A DNA stretch of 64,000 nucleotides from Nocardioides kongjuensis (GTDB taxonomy: Bacteria; Actinomycetota; Actinomycetes; Propionibacteriales; Nocardioidaceae), in contig NZ_JACCBF010000001.1 in NCBI RefSeq assembly GCF_013409625.1, positions 5,583,001 to 5,647,000 of the forward strand, in the 5' to 3' direction. A program made the position numbers and the translations under genes. The notes under the pieces are model-generated. The model did not search any database, was not told the DNA's origin, and saw only the letters and a program-made list of their open reading frames with translations. Each line of letters starts with the position of its first letter. Positions within the stretch are counted from its first letter, which is position 1. Positions 9,022 through 17,137 of the stretch are shown here, one piece after another.

Positions 9022-9780
9022 TCAGTTCTCGGGCAGCACCCGCCGCAGGAACTCCCGGGTCCGCGTCTGCTCGGGCGCACCCAGCACCTGTGCGGGCGGA
9101 CCCTCCTCGACGATCCGGCCGCCGTCGAGGAAGCAGACGTGCGAGGCGACCTCGCGGGCGAAACTCATCTCGTGAGTGGCCAGCACCATCGTCGTGCCGG
9201 CCTCGGCGAGGCTGCGGACGATGTCGAGGACCTCGCCGACCAGCTCGGGGTCGAGCGCGGCGGTGATCTCGTCGAGCAGCAGCAGGGCGGGGTCGGTGCA
9301 CAGGGCGCGGACCAGGGCGACGCGCTGCTGCTGGCCGCCGGAGAGGCGGTCGGGGTGCTTGTCGACGTGCTCGCTGAGCCCGAACCGGTGCAGCAGCTCG
9401 CGCGCCTTGTCGCGAGCAGCGGACGCGGGGACGCCGTGCACGCGGCGCGGCGCCAGCGTGCAGTTGTCGAGGACGCTCAGGTGCGGGAACAGGTTGTAGG
9501 CCTGGAACACCATGCCGACGTCGCGGCGTACGTCGCGCGGGTCGACCAGCGGGTCGGAGATCTCGCGGCCCTGGAACTCGATGACGCCGTCGTCGATCGG
9601 CTCGAGCAGGTCGAGGCAGCGCAGCAGGGTGGACTTGCCGGAGCCCGAGGAGCCGATCAGGCAGACCACGTCGCCGGGGGAGACGGTCAGCGAGAGGTCG
9701 TCGAGGACCACCCGTCGGCCCGGTTCGTCGTGGCGCGGGTAGGTCTTGCGGACGTTGCGGACGTCCAGCAGCGCGGTCAT
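9022..9780 (-). CDS. Polar amino-acid ABC transporter ATP-binding protein (GlnQ-like)
   Basis: A 252-residue ABC ATPase with Walker A GSSGSGKST, Q-loop VFQAYNLFPHLS, signature LSGGQQQR, Walker B ALLLLDEITAALD and switch His in LATHEM. These features and the length fit the polar amino-acid uptake family (GlnQ, ArtP, HisP). The D-loop Glu reads DEITAALD rather than the more usual DEPTSALD, which is tolerated in this family. It is the last gene of a three-gene operon; its ATG overlaps the permease stop (ATGA). It should energise import of an amino acid delivered by the lipoprotein encoded at the head of the operon. The substrate cannot be read from the sequence. Confidence 0.9.
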   Translation of the reverse strand: MTALLDVRNVRKTYPRHDEPGRRVVLDDLSLTVSPGDVVCLIGSSGSGKSTLLRCLDLLEPIDDGVIEFQGREISDPLVDPRDVRRDVGMVFQAYNLFPHLSVLDNCTLAPRRVHGVPASAARDKARELLHRFGLSEHVDKHPDRLSGGQQQRVALVRALCTDPALLLLDEITAALDPELVGEVLDIVRSLAEAGTTMVLATHEMSFAREVASHVCFLDGGRIVEEGPPAQVLGAPEQTRTREFLRRVLPEN

Positions 9781-10640
9781 CAGAGTGCTCCTGCCCGCTC
9801 GCGCCGGGCCAGGCGTCGCGCGAGCACGTCGCACAGCCGGGCCAGGGGGACGGTCATCGCGATGAAGAAGACCGCGGCGACGAGGTAGGGCGTGTAGTTG
9901 AAGTTGTAGTTCGCGTAGTCGGCGGCCGCGTACAGCGCGTCGAACAGCCCGACCGACGCGACCAGCGCGGTGTCCTTCTGCAGCGAGACGAAGTCGTTGA
10001 GCAGCGGGGGTACGACGCGGCGTACCGCCTGGGGCACGACCACGTGCCGCATCGTCTGGGCCCGGGACAGGGCCAGTGCCTCGGCACTCGCGAGCTGCGA
10101 GGGGTGGACCGACTCGATGCCGGAGCGGAACACCTCGGCGACGTAGGCCGAGTACGACACGACGAGAGCCGTGGTCGCCCAGAAGAACAGGCTCGTCGGC
10201 AGGCCGGTCAGCCCCAGCGCCGGCATGCCGAACGCGAACAGGAACACCAGCAGCAGCGTGGGGATGCCGCGCACGACGTCGGTGTAGACCACGGCCAGAC
10301 CGCGAAGCGGCACCAGCCACGCCGAGTGCGCCTGCCGGATGAGCGCCAGCGCCAGGCCGGAGACCAGGATGAGCGGCTCCGCGACCAGGAACATCTTGAC
10401 GTTGATCCAGAAGCCCTCGGTGATGCTGGGCAGCGACTCCTTCGCGTGGTCCCAGTCGAGGAAGGTCGCGCGCACCCGCGGCCAGCCCGGCGACAGCACC
10501 AGCGCCGCACCGAGCACGCCGAGCACCACGACGGTCGCGGTGCTGGCGACCACGACGCGGTGCCGCCGCTGACGGGAACGGGTACGACGTCGGGCGAGCT
10601 CCCGCTCGCTGGGCTGCCAGTCCGTGGTCGGTCCGCTCAC
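9780..10640 (-). CDS. Polar amino-acid ABC transporter permease
   Basis: A 286-residue inner-membrane protein of the HisM/GlnP family. It has a basic cytoplasmic N-terminus of about 30 residues, one leading helix (about 31-50), then the transporter core with about five more helices. The EAA loop appears as ASAEALALSRAQTMRHVVVPQA, split here as ASAEALALSRAQ and HVVVPQAVRR. A typical RGIPTLLLVFL segment lies earlier. The start is GTG 10640, which overlaps the binding-protein stop (GTGA). A single permease gene implies a homodimer. It works with the ATPase downstream and the lipoprotein upstream. Confidence 0.88.
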   Translation of the reverse strand: MSGPTTDWQPSERELARRRTRSRQRRHRVVVASTATVVVLGVLGAALVLSPGWPRVRATFLDWDHAKESLPSITEGFWINVKMFLVAEPLILVSGLALALIRQAHSAWLVPLRGLAVVYTDVVRGIPTLLLVFLFAFGMPALGLTGLPTSLFFWATTALVVSYSAYVAEVFRSGIESVHPSQLASAEALALSRAQTMRHVVVPQAVRRVVPPLLNDFVSLQKDTALVASVGLFDALYAAADYANYNFNYTPYLVAAVFFIAMTVPLARLCDVLARRLARRERAGAL

Positions 10641-11521
10641 TGGAGCTCGGGCACGCTGACCACGTCGGACAGCCACTTCTGCTGGATGTCGGCCAGGGTG
10701 CCGTCCTGCTTCAGGGAGGCGAGGGCGCCGTTGACGCAGGGGAGCAGCTCGTTGCCCTGCTCGAAGAGCAGGCCGAACTCCTCGGGCGTGCCGCCCTCGT
10801 ACTGGAACTGGCCGAGCAGCGTGCTGTTCTCGATCTCGACGGCGCTGATGTAGAACGCGGTCGGGAGGTCGGCGATGATCGCGTCGACCTGGCCGTTGAG
10901 CATCGCCTGCTTGGCGTTGTTGGTGTTCTGGAAGACCAGCGGCTCCTGCTCGGGCTTGATCACCTCGCGCACGGCGGTCAGCGAGGTGGTGCCGGTCTGG
11001 GCGCCGATCTTGAACTTCGCGAGGTCGGCCAGCGAGGTCGCCTTCGCGGCGGGGCTGTCCTTGAGCACGATCACGGCCTGGGCGGCGGAGTAGTAGCCGT
11101 CGGAGAAGTCGACCGCCTTCTCGCGCTCGGGGTTGACCGAGATCTGGTTGATGTCGAAGTCGAAGTCCTTCGTGCCGGGCTTGTAGGAGTTGTTGAACGG
11201 CACGGTCACCCAGCTGACCTGGTCCTTGGAGAAGCCGAGCTCCTCGGCGACGGCGTACGCCACCGCGGACTCGAAGCCCTTGCCGTTGGTCGGGTCGTCG
11301 TCGACGAACCAGGGCTCGTACGCCGGAGAGTCGGTGCCGATGGTCAGCACGCCCTTCTTCACCAGCGGCAGGTCGGCGACGGCACACTCGTCGGCCGAGG
11401 CGCTCTTGCCGCTCTGCTCCTCGGGCTCGTCCTCCGCCGGGGCGCAGGCGGCGACCGCCGTGGCGAGCAGGACGGCGGCGACAGGGGTGGCGGCGCGGGA
11501 CAGGCGCAGGGCAGGACGCAT
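10637..11521 (-). CDS. Amino-acid ABC transporter substrate-binding lipoprotein
   Basis: A 294-residue extracellular solute-binding protein (family 3). The signal peptide ends in a lipobox (TAVAAC, Cys about residue 26), so the protein should be lipid-anchored. The mature part opens with KKGVLTIGTDSPAYEPWF and carries the usual family features DFDFDINQIS, REKAVDFSDGYY and AQTGTTS. I placed the start at ATG 11521 because a TACGAT box lies 7 nt upstream (11529-11534), which fits a leaderless promoter; an in-frame start 33 nt further up is less likely. It heads the importer operon and is divergent from the flavoprotein gene. Confidence 0.88.
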   Translation of the reverse strand: MRPALRLSRAATPVAAVLLATAVAACAPAEDEPEEQSGKSASADECAVADLPLVKKGVLTIGTDSPAYEPWFVDDDPTNGKGFESAVAYAVAEELGFSKDQVSWVTVPFNNSYKPGTKDFDFDINQISVNPEREKAVDFSDGYYSAAQAVIVLKDSPAAKATSLADLAKFKIGAQTGTTSLTAVREVIKPEQEPLVFQNTNNAKQAMLNGQVDAIIADLPTAFYISAVEIENSTLLGQFQYEGGTPEEFGLLFEQGNELLPCVNGALASLKQDGTLADIQQKWLSDVVSVPELQ

Positions 11522-11528
11522 GGCAGGA

Positions 11529-11534
11529 ATCGTA
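11529..11534 (-). promoter_or_regulatory. -10 box of the amino-acid importer operon (leaderless)
   Basis: TACGAT on the minus strand, 7 nt before ATG 11521. The spacing puts transcription start at or next to the start codon. Confidence 0.5.
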
Positions 11535-11565
11535 GGGCCGGGCCCGCGCTGCAAGAATGGCGGCC

Positions 11566-12933
11566 ATGACGCGCGTCGTGATCGTCGGTGGGGGACCCGG
11601 TGGCTACGAGTCGGCCCTGGTGGCCGCCCAGCTCGGGGCGGAGGTCGTCGTCGTCGACTCCGACGGGGTCGGCGGGTCGGCGGTGCTGACCGACTGCGTG
11701 CCCAGCAAGACGCTGATCGCGACCGCCGAGGTGATGACCGACTTCCTCGAGGCCGGCGAGCTCGGCATCGACGTCGCGGCGCCCCGCGTGGACCTCGCGC
11801 GGGTCAACGAGCGCGTCAAGGCGCTCGCGCTCGCCCAGTCCGCCGACATCGGGAGCCGCCTGGCCCGCGAGGGCGTCACGGTCGTCCACGGCCGGGGCCG
11901 CCTCGACGGTCCGTCGCAGGTGGTCGCGACGCTGGCCGACGGCACCGAGACGACGTACGACGCCGACGCGGTGCTCGTCGCGACCGGAGCCACGCCGCGC
12001 GTGCTCGACACCGCTCAGCCCGACGGTGAGCGGATCCTGACCTGGGAGCAGGTCTACGACCTCGCCGAGATGCCCGAGCACGTCATCGTGGTCGGCTCCG
12101 GTGTGACCGGTGCGGAGTTCGCCAGCGCCTACCAGTCGCTCGGCATCCCGGTGACCCTCGTGTCGTCGCGCGACCGGGTGCTGCCCGGCGAGGACCAGGA
12201 CGCCGCGCAGGTGCTCGAGGACGTGCTCACCCGCCGCGGCATGACCGTCCTCGGGCGCTCCCGGATGCAGTCGGTCACCCGGTCCGGCGACACGGTGACG
12301 GTCACCCTCCAGGACGGTCGCGAGGTGACCGGCTCCCACTGCATCCTCGCCCTGGGCTCGGTGCCCAACACCGCCGGCCTGGGCCTCGAGGCCGCGGGCG
12401 TCGACCTCGACGACGGCGGCTTCGTCAAGGTCGACCGGGTCTCGCGGACCTCCGCACCCGGCGTGTACGCCGCCGGTGACTGCACCGGCGTGTTCATGCT
12501 CGCCTCGGTCGCTGCCATGCAGGGCCGGATCGCGATGGCCCACGTCCTCGGCGACGCGGTGCAGCCGCTCGACCTCGGCGTGGTCGCGTCCAACGTCTTC
12601 ACCTCACCGGAGATCGCCACCGTCGGCGTCACCCAGAAGCAGGTCGACGCCGGGGAGGTGCTCGCCGAGGTGGTGATGCAGCCGCTCGCCACGAACCCGC
12701 GCGCCAAGATGCAGGGCATCGTCGACGGCTTCGTGAAGCTCTTCGTCGCCCCCGGCTCGCGCAGCCTGCTCGGCGGTGTCGTCGTCGGTCCCCGCGCCTC
12801 CGAGCTGATCCACCCGGTCGCGCTCGCCGTGACCGAGCGGCTCACCGCCGACCAGCTCGCGCAGACCTTCACCGTCTACCCGTCGATCAGCGGCTCCATC
12901 GCCGAGGCCGCCCGCCGCCTGCACCGTGCCTGA
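11566..12933 (+). CDS. NAD(P)H-quinone/disulfide-reductase-family flavoprotein (LpdA-like)
   Basis: A 455-residue FAD-dependent pyridine nucleotide-disulfide oxidoreductase. It has the FAD-binding GGGPGGYES at the N-terminus, the NAD(P) fold VVGSGVTGAEFAS near 180, and the FAD contact VYAAGDC near 305. The usual redox pair CxxxxC is reduced to one Cys (GGSAVLTDCVPSK), as in mycobacterial LpdA (Rv3303c), which acts as an NAD(P)H-quinone reductase and not a lipoamide dehydrogenase. The C-terminal dimerisation domain has an atypical YPSISGSIAEA in place of the catalytic HxxxxE. The start is ATG 11566; an in-frame ATG 9 nt upstream is possible. The gene stands alone, divergent from the ABC operon. 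Confidence 0.88.
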   Translation: MTRVVIVGGGPGGYESALVAAQLGAEVVVVDSDGVGGSAVLTDCVPSKTLIATAEVMTDFLEAGELGIDVAAPRVDLARVNERVKALALAQSADIGSRLAREGVTVVHGRGRLDGPSQVVATLADGTETTYDADAVLVATGATPRVLDTAQPDGERILTWEQVYDLAEMPEHVIVVGSGVTGAEFASAYQSLGIPVTLVSSRDRVLPGEDQDAAQVLEDVLTRRGMTVLGRSRMQSVTRSGDTVTVTLQDGREVTGSHCILALGSVPNTAGLGLEAAGVDLDDGGFVKVDRVSRTSAPGVYAAGDCTGVFMLASVAAMQGRIAMAHVLGDAVQPLDLGVVASNVFTSPEIATVGVTQKQVDAGEVLAEVVMQPLATNPRAKMQGIVDGFVKLFVAPGSRSLLGGVVVGPRASELIHPVALAVTERLTADQLAQTFTVYPSISGSIAEAARRLHRA

Positions 12934-12952
12934 CGCCTGAGACAATGGCCCC

Positions 12953-13456
12953 ATGCGCGTTCACCTCGGCTGCGACCACGCCGGCCTCGAGCTCAAGTCC
13001 CACCTCATCGGCTGGCTGACCGAGCACGGCTACGAGCCGGTCGACCACGGACCGTTCGTCTACGACGCGCTCGACGACTACCCGGTCTTCTGCCTGCGCG
13101 CGGCCGAGGGCGTGCGGGCCGACCGCGAGCAGGGCCTCGACAGCCTCGGCGTCGTCATCGGCGGCTCCGGCAACGGCGAGCAGATCGCCGCCAACAAGGT
13201 CAAGGGCATCCGCGCCGCCCTCGCCTGGTCGGAGGAGACCGCCACCCTCGCGCGTGAGCACAACGACGCCTGGGTCGTGGCCGTCGGCGGCCGGATGCAC
13301 ACCCTCGACGAGATGACCCGTCTCGTCGAGGTCTTCCTGGCCACCCCGTTCCCCGGCGACGAGCGTCACGTACGCCGCATCGGCCAGCTGGCGTCGTACG
13401 AGACCACGGGCGAGCTCCCGCCGCTGCCCGAGTCGGCTCTCGGGCACCAGGACTGA
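12953..13456 (+). CDS. rpiB: Ribose-5-phosphate isomerase B
   Basis: A 167-residue RpiB/LacAB-family sugar isomerase interconverting ribose-5-phosphate and ribulose-5-phosphate in the pentose phosphate pathway. The N-terminal GCDHAGLELK and the active-site loop VIGGSGNGEQIAANK are visible. As in Mycobacterium tuberculosis RpiB, the catalytic base is a Glu (about Glu76) in place of the Cys of E. coli RpiB, which marks the actinobacterial type. The stop is followed at once by the glycosylase gene with the stop and start codons adjoining at 13456. The start ATG has no good ribosome-binding site but a GACAAT-like box lies 7 nt upstream. Confidence 0.93.
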   Translation: MRVHLGCDHAGLELKSHLIGWLTEHGYEPVDHGPFVYDALDDYPVFCLRAAEGVRADREQGLDSLGVVIGGSGNGEQIAANKVKGIRAALAWSEETATLAREHNDAWVVAVGGRMHTLDEMTRLVEVFLATPFPGDERHVRRIGQLASYETTGELPPLPESALGHQD

Positions 13457-14295
13457 TGCCCGAGGGTCATACCCTCCATCGCCTCGCCGGCGAGCTGACC
13501 GCGGTCCTCGGGGGGAGCCGCGTCCGGGTCGGGAGCCCCCAGGGCCGCTTCGCCGACTCCGCCGCGCAGCTCGACGGCGCCCTCCTCGTCGACGCCGACG
13601 CCTGGGGCAAGCAGCTGTTCATCCGGTTCGAGGGCGAGCGCTTCGTGCACGTTCACCTCGGCCTCTACGGCACCTTCGACGTCCGTGACGGCGTCGACGA
13701 GATCCCGCCGCCGGTCGGCCAGGTCCGGCTGCGCCTGGCCCGCCCCGGTGCGTACGCCGACCTGCGGGGCGCGACCACCTGCGCGCTCGTCACGGCGGCC
13801 GAGCGCGCGGCCGTGGTCGCGAAGGCCGGCCCGGACCCGTTGCGCGACGACGCGGACCCGGAGCGGGCGTGGGCGCGGATCTCGCGCAGCACCGCACCCA
13901 TCGGCACCCTGCTGATGGACCAGACCGTCCTCGCCGGCGTCGGCAACGTCTACCGCGCCGAAGTGCTGTTCCGGCACCGCATCCACCCGCTGCGGCCCGG
14001 TCGCACGCTTCGCCGTACGCAATGGGGTGCGATCTGGGACGATCTGGTGGTGCTGATGGGGGAGGGCGTGCTGACCGGGCGGATCGACACCGTCCGGCCC
14101 GAGCACACCCCGGAGGCGATGGGACGCCCGCCCCGGGTCGACGACCACGGCGGCGAGGTCTACGTCTACCGGCGCGCCGCTCAGCCCTGCCACGTCTGCG
14201 GGGGCACGGTGCGCACCGAGGTGCTCGGCGGCCGCAACCTGTTCTGGTGCCCGCGCTGCCAGCCGGTCTTCCGCTCCCGGGCGGCGGCTCGATGA
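13456..14295 (+). CDS. Fpg/Nei family DNA glycosylase (AP lyase)
   Basis: A 279-residue base-excision repair enzyme. MPEGH gives the catalytic Pro2 and Glu3. Lys52 (AWGKQLF) is the conserved beta-strand lysine. A helix-two-turn-helix region is seen at LLMDQTVLAGVGNVYRAEVLF, written here only in part (DQTVLAGVGNVYRAE). A C-terminal zinc finger has CHVCGG and WCPRCQ. The family removes oxidised bases and cuts the strand by beta/delta elimination. The N-terminal GHTLHRLA and the finger are closer to actinobacterial Nei2-type enzymes than to MutM, so endonuclease VIII activity is more likely. It overlaps rpiB by one base and the next gene by ATGA. Confidence 0.9.
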   Translation: MPEGHTLHRLAGELTAVLGGSRVRVGSPQGRFADSAAQLDGALLVDADAWGKQLFIRFEGERFVHVHLGLYGTFDVRDGVDEIPPPVGQVRLRLARPGAYADLRGATTCALVTAAERAAVVAKAGPDPLRDDADPERAWARISRSTAPIGTLLMDQTVLAGVGNVYRAEVLFRHRIHPLRPGRTLRRTQWGAIWDDLVVLMGEGVLTGRIDTVRPEHTPEAMGRPPRVDDHGGEVYVYRRAAQPCHVCGGTVRTEVLGGRNLFWCPRCQPVFRSRAAAR

Positions 14296-15338
14296 ACCGC
14301 GGACGGCGCTGGGTGCGCTCCGACGTCGGGCTGGCGGTCGTGCTCGGGTGCTTCGCCTCTGCGGTGGTGGTCGGCATCGCCGCGATGCCGGCCGACGTAC
14401 CGGTCAACCTGGTCTTCCTGCCGCTCGTGCTCGGCATCCTGTTCCTCAGCAACCGGGTGCTGCGCTGGTTCGCGGCGTTCATCATGGTCGCGCTCACCGC
14501 GGCCGCGATCCTCCAGGACACCTACCAGGTCCGCGTCGTCGTCGCGCTGTGCGTGATGTATGGCCTGTCCGCCCTCGTGATCGCGCTGTCCCTGCGCCGC
14601 GACCACGTCGGCGTCGGCCCGATCCGCGGGCAGTCGATGCTCGTCGACCTGCGCGACCGGATCCTGGCCCAGGGCGAGATCCCCGAGCTGCCGGAGGGGT
14701 GGCTGGTCCAGTCGGCCCTGTCCTCGGCCGGGGGCTCGCCGTTCGCGGGCGACTTCGTGGTCGCCACCGCCAGCGACCGCGGCCGGAGGATGGAGCTGGT
14801 CGTCGTCGACGTGTCCGGCAAGGGCGAGGCAGCCGGCACCCGCGCGCTCCAGCTGTCCGGTGCGATGGGCGGGCTGGTCGCCGCGCTGCCGCCGGACCGC
14901 TTCTTCCCGGCCGCCAACGACTACCTCCTCCAGCGGGCCTGGGAAGAGGGCTTCGCGACCGCCGTCCACGTGTCGGTCGACCTGCGGACCGGCGACTTCG
15001 AGCTCCGGTCCGCGGGCCACCCGCCGGCCGTCCAGCGCGAGGCCGGCTCCGGCCGCTGGAAGCCGCTGCGCCCCGACGGCCCGGTCCTCGGCATCGTCGA
15101 CGACGCCGAGTTCAGCTGTCACCGCGGCCGGCTCGCCCCCGGCGACAGCCTGCTGCTCTACACCGACGGCATGGTCGAGCTGCCGCGTCGCGACATCGAC
15201 CTCGGCATCGACCACATGATGGGGGAGGCCGAGTCGCTGCTGCGCGGCTCGTGGGACGGGCTGGCCCGTCGCCTGGTCGCCGCCGTCGGCTCGCGCGACG
15301 ACGACCGGGCGCTGCTGGTGGTCCACCGGCGTCCCTGA
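14292..15338 (+). CDS. Membrane-anchored PP2C/SpoIIE-type protein phosphatase
   Basis: A 348-residue protein with about four N-terminal membrane helices (residues 12-100) and a cytoplasmic SpoIIE/RsbU-type PPM phosphatase domain (about 135-345). Metal-binding Asp motifs are visible: AGDFVVATASD, VVVDVSGKGEAAGT, LLYTDGMVEL and the final DDRALLVV. Such phosphatases act on phosphoserine of anti-sigma-antagonist proteins or similar regulators. No PAS or GAF sensor is present, so any input would come through the membrane part. The ATG overlaps the glycosylase stop (ATGA), though no functional link is obvious. The partner switch proteins are not in this window. Confidence 0.85.
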   Translation: MNRGRRWVRSDVGLAVVLGCFASAVVVGIAAMPADVPVNLVFLPLVLGILFLSNRVLRWFAAFIMVALTAAAILQDTYQVRVVVALCVMYGLSALVIALSLRRDHVGVGPIRGQSMLVDLRDRILAQGEIPELPEGWLVQSALSSAGGSPFAGDFVVATASDRGRRMELVVVDVSGKGEAAGTRALQLSGAMGGLVAALPPDRFFPAANDYLLQRAWEEGFATAVHVSVDLRTGDFELRSAGHPPAVQREAGSGRWKPLRPDGPVLGIVDDAEFSCHRGRLAPGDSLLLYTDGMVELPRRDIDLGIDHMMGEAESLLRGSWDGLARRLVAAVGSRDDDRALLVVHRRP

Positions 15339-15424
15339 GCGTGGCCCGAGTTGGGGTCGGCGCGTGTGCGTGTGGCACGATTGCGCGTGGTCTCCAGCCG
15401 TGCGCGAGCGCGGCTCGGACCTCC

Positions 15425-15495
15425 GGGGATGTAGCTCAATGGTAGAGCCTCAGTCTTCCAAACTGATTACGCGGGTTCGATTCCCGTCATCCCCT
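15425..15495 (+). tRNA. tRNA-Gly (anticodon TCC)
   Basis: The full cloverleaf can be drawn. Acceptor stem GGGGATG pairs with CATCCCC, D arm is GCTC/GAGC, anticodon stem TCAGT/ACTGA has loop CTTCCAA (anticodon TCC), and T arm GCGGG/CCCGT has loop TTCGATT. The discriminator base is T. CCA is not encoded. It sits 39 nt before tRNA-Pro. Confidence 0.96.
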
Positions 15496-15534
15496 CGAAG
15501 TGCGGTCCAGCCACCCGAGCGCCGGGCCGTTCCG

Positions 15535-15607
15535 CGGGGCGTAGCGTAGTGGCTAGCGCGCCTGCTTTGGGAGCAGGAGACCGCAGGTTCGAGTCCTGTC
15601 GCCCCGA
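15535..15607 (+). tRNA. tRNA-Pro (anticodon TGG)
   Basis: Acceptor stem CGGGGCG pairs with CGCCCCG, anticodon stem CCTGC/GCAGG has loop TTTGGGA (anticodon TGG), and T arm GCAGG/CCTGT has loop TTCGAGT. The discriminator is A. It lies just upstream of tig, a common place for this pair in actinobacteria. Confidence 0.96.
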
Positions 15608-15673
15608 CAGATCGCCCCGATCGGCGGGCCCTCGTGGCCCGTGCACCATCCCCAGACCAGTAGGAGAACACCT

Positions 15674-17071
15674 GTGAAGAGCGCCGTCGAGACCTTGAGC
15701 CCGACCCGGGCCAAGCTGACCGTCGAGGTGCCCTTCGAGGAGCTCAAGCCGAGCCTCGACGCGGCGTACCAGAAGATCGCGAAGCAGATCAACGTCCCCG
15801 GCTTCCGCCGTGGCAAGGTCCCGCCGCAGGTCATCGACCGCCAGGTCGGCCGCGGCGTCGTCCTCGACGAGGCCGTCAACGACGTGCTGCCGAAGGCGTA
15901 CGTCGAGGCGCTCCAGGAGAACAACCTCACCCCGCTCGCGCAGCCCGAGATCGAGGTGACCAAGTTCGAGGACAACGACGGCCTCGAGTTCACCGCCGAG
16001 GTCGACGTGAAGCCCGAGTTCGAGCTTCCGGCCTACGACGGCATCGAGGCCTCGGTCGAGGACCTCGCGGTCACCGACGAGGACGTCGCCGAGCAGGTCG
16101 ACGCGCTGCGTGAGCGCTTCGGCACCCTGATCGACGTCGAGCGCCCGGCGCAGGACGGCGACTTCGTCGTCATCGACCTGGTCGCCACCAACGACGGCGA
16201 GGTCGTCGACGGCGCCGAGATCTCCGGCTTCTCCTACAAGGTCGGCAACGGCGGCATGATCGACGGCCTCGACGAGGCGCTGGTCGGCATGGGCGTCGAC
16301 GAGGAGAAGACCTTCACCACCCAGCTCGTCTCCGGCGACCTGGTGGGCCAGGACGTCGAGGTGGCCGTCAAGGTCACCCAGGTCCAGGAGCAGGAGCTCC
16401 CGGAGCTCGACGACGAGTTCGCCCAGGAGGCCTCGGAGTTCGACACCCTCGACGAGCTGCGCGAGGACGTCCGCGAGCGCCTCACCCGCGGCAAGCGCCT
16501 CGAGCAGGCCGCTGCCGCCCGCGACGCCGTCCTCGAGGCGCTGCTGGAGAAGGTCGAGATCCCGCTGCCCGACAGCATGGTCACCGAGGAGCTCAACGCT
16601 CGTCGCGCCAACCTGGAGCAGCAGCTGCAGTTCGCCGGCATGACCCTCGAGAAGTACCTCGAGGACGAGAAGCAGACCCAGGAGGAGTTCGAGGCCGACC
16701 TCGAGCGCCGGGTCCGTGACGCCGTCGCCGCGCAGTTCCTCCTCGACGACATCGCCGACAAGGAGGAGATGGGCGTCGACCAGGGCGAGCTGACCCAGCA
16801 CATGATCCGCCGCGCCCAGCAGTCCGGTCAGGACCCGCAGGAGTTCGTGAACCACATGTTCGAGCACAACCACGTGCCCGAGCTGGTCCAGGAGATCCGT
16901 CGCGGCAAGGCGCTGCAGCTCCTCGTCGAGGGCGCGACCGTCAAGGACGCCGCGGGCAACGTCGTCGAGCTGAAGAACCTGCAGGCCGACGGCACCATCG
17001 GCGAGCCCGCCGACGAGGCGGCCGAGCCTGCCGAGGCCGTCGAGGAGACCGAGGCCCCGGCCGAGGCCTGA
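15674..17071 (+). CDS. tig: Trigger factor, ribosome-associated chaperone and prolyl isomerase
   Basis: A 465-residue trigger factor. The N-terminal ribosome-binding domain has the signature GFRRGKVPPQVI (about 42-53), the middle part (about 155-240) is the FKBP-like prolyl isomerase, and the C-terminal arms are helical. It ends in an acidic, Ala/Glu/Pro-rich tail typical of actinobacterial trigger factors. It binds nascent chains at the ribosome exit. The start is GTG 15674, with AGGAGA at 15662-15667; the in-frame ATG 33 nt upstream lies too close to the tRNA and lacks a ribosome-binding site. A long perfect inverted repeat follows the stop. Confidence 0.95.
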   Translation: MKSAVETLSPTRAKLTVEVPFEELKPSLDAAYQKIAKQINVPGFRRGKVPPQVIDRQVGRGVVLDEAVNDVLPKAYVEALQENNLTPLAQPEIEVTKFEDNDGLEFTAEVDVKPEFELPAYDGIEASVEDLAVTDEDVAEQVDALRERFGTLIDVERPAQDGDFVVIDLVATNDGEVVDGAEISGFSYKVGNGGMIDGLDEALVGMGVDEEKTFTTQLVSGDLVGQDVEVAVKVTQVQEQELPELDDEFAQEASEFDTLDELREDVRERLTRGKRLEQAAAARDAVLEALLEKVEIPLPDSMVTEELNARRANLEQQLQFAGMTLEKYLEDEKQTQEEFEADLERRVRDAVAAQFLLDDIADKEEMGVDQGELTQHMIRRAQQSGQDPQEFVNHMFEHNHVPELVQEIRRGKALQLLVEGATVKDAAGNVVELKNLQADGTIGEPADEAAEPAEAVEETEAPAEA

Positions 17072-17088
17072 TCCTCTCGCTCCGCCGC

Positions 17089-17128
17089 ACTACCCGTTGA
17101 GTGTACGACCGTGCACTCAACGGGTAGT
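17089..17128 (+). promoter_or_regulatory. 15-bp perfect inverted repeat over the hydrolase promoter (operator and/or tig terminator)
   Basis: Arms ACTACCCGTTGAGTG (17089-17103) and CACTCAACGGGTAGT (17114-17128) are perfectly complementary around a 10-nt centre. The right arm runs into a TAGTCT box (17125-17130) that lies 7 nt before GTG 17138. The repeat therefore covers the -35 to -10 region of the next gene, as an operator would. As RNA it could also end tig transcription, but there is no T tract. Confidence 0.7.
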
Positions 17129-17137
17129 CTGCATTTC

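Noticed and set aside
15425..15607. tRNA-Gly and tRNA-Pro as the prophage attachment site
   Set aside because: They lie 25 kb from the integrase with housekeeping genes between, and no phage genes adjoin them.
15467..16873. 468-codon minus-strand frame over tRNA-Pro and tig
   Set aside because: It runs through a tRNA and opposite tig, and its composition is that of an antisense shadow.
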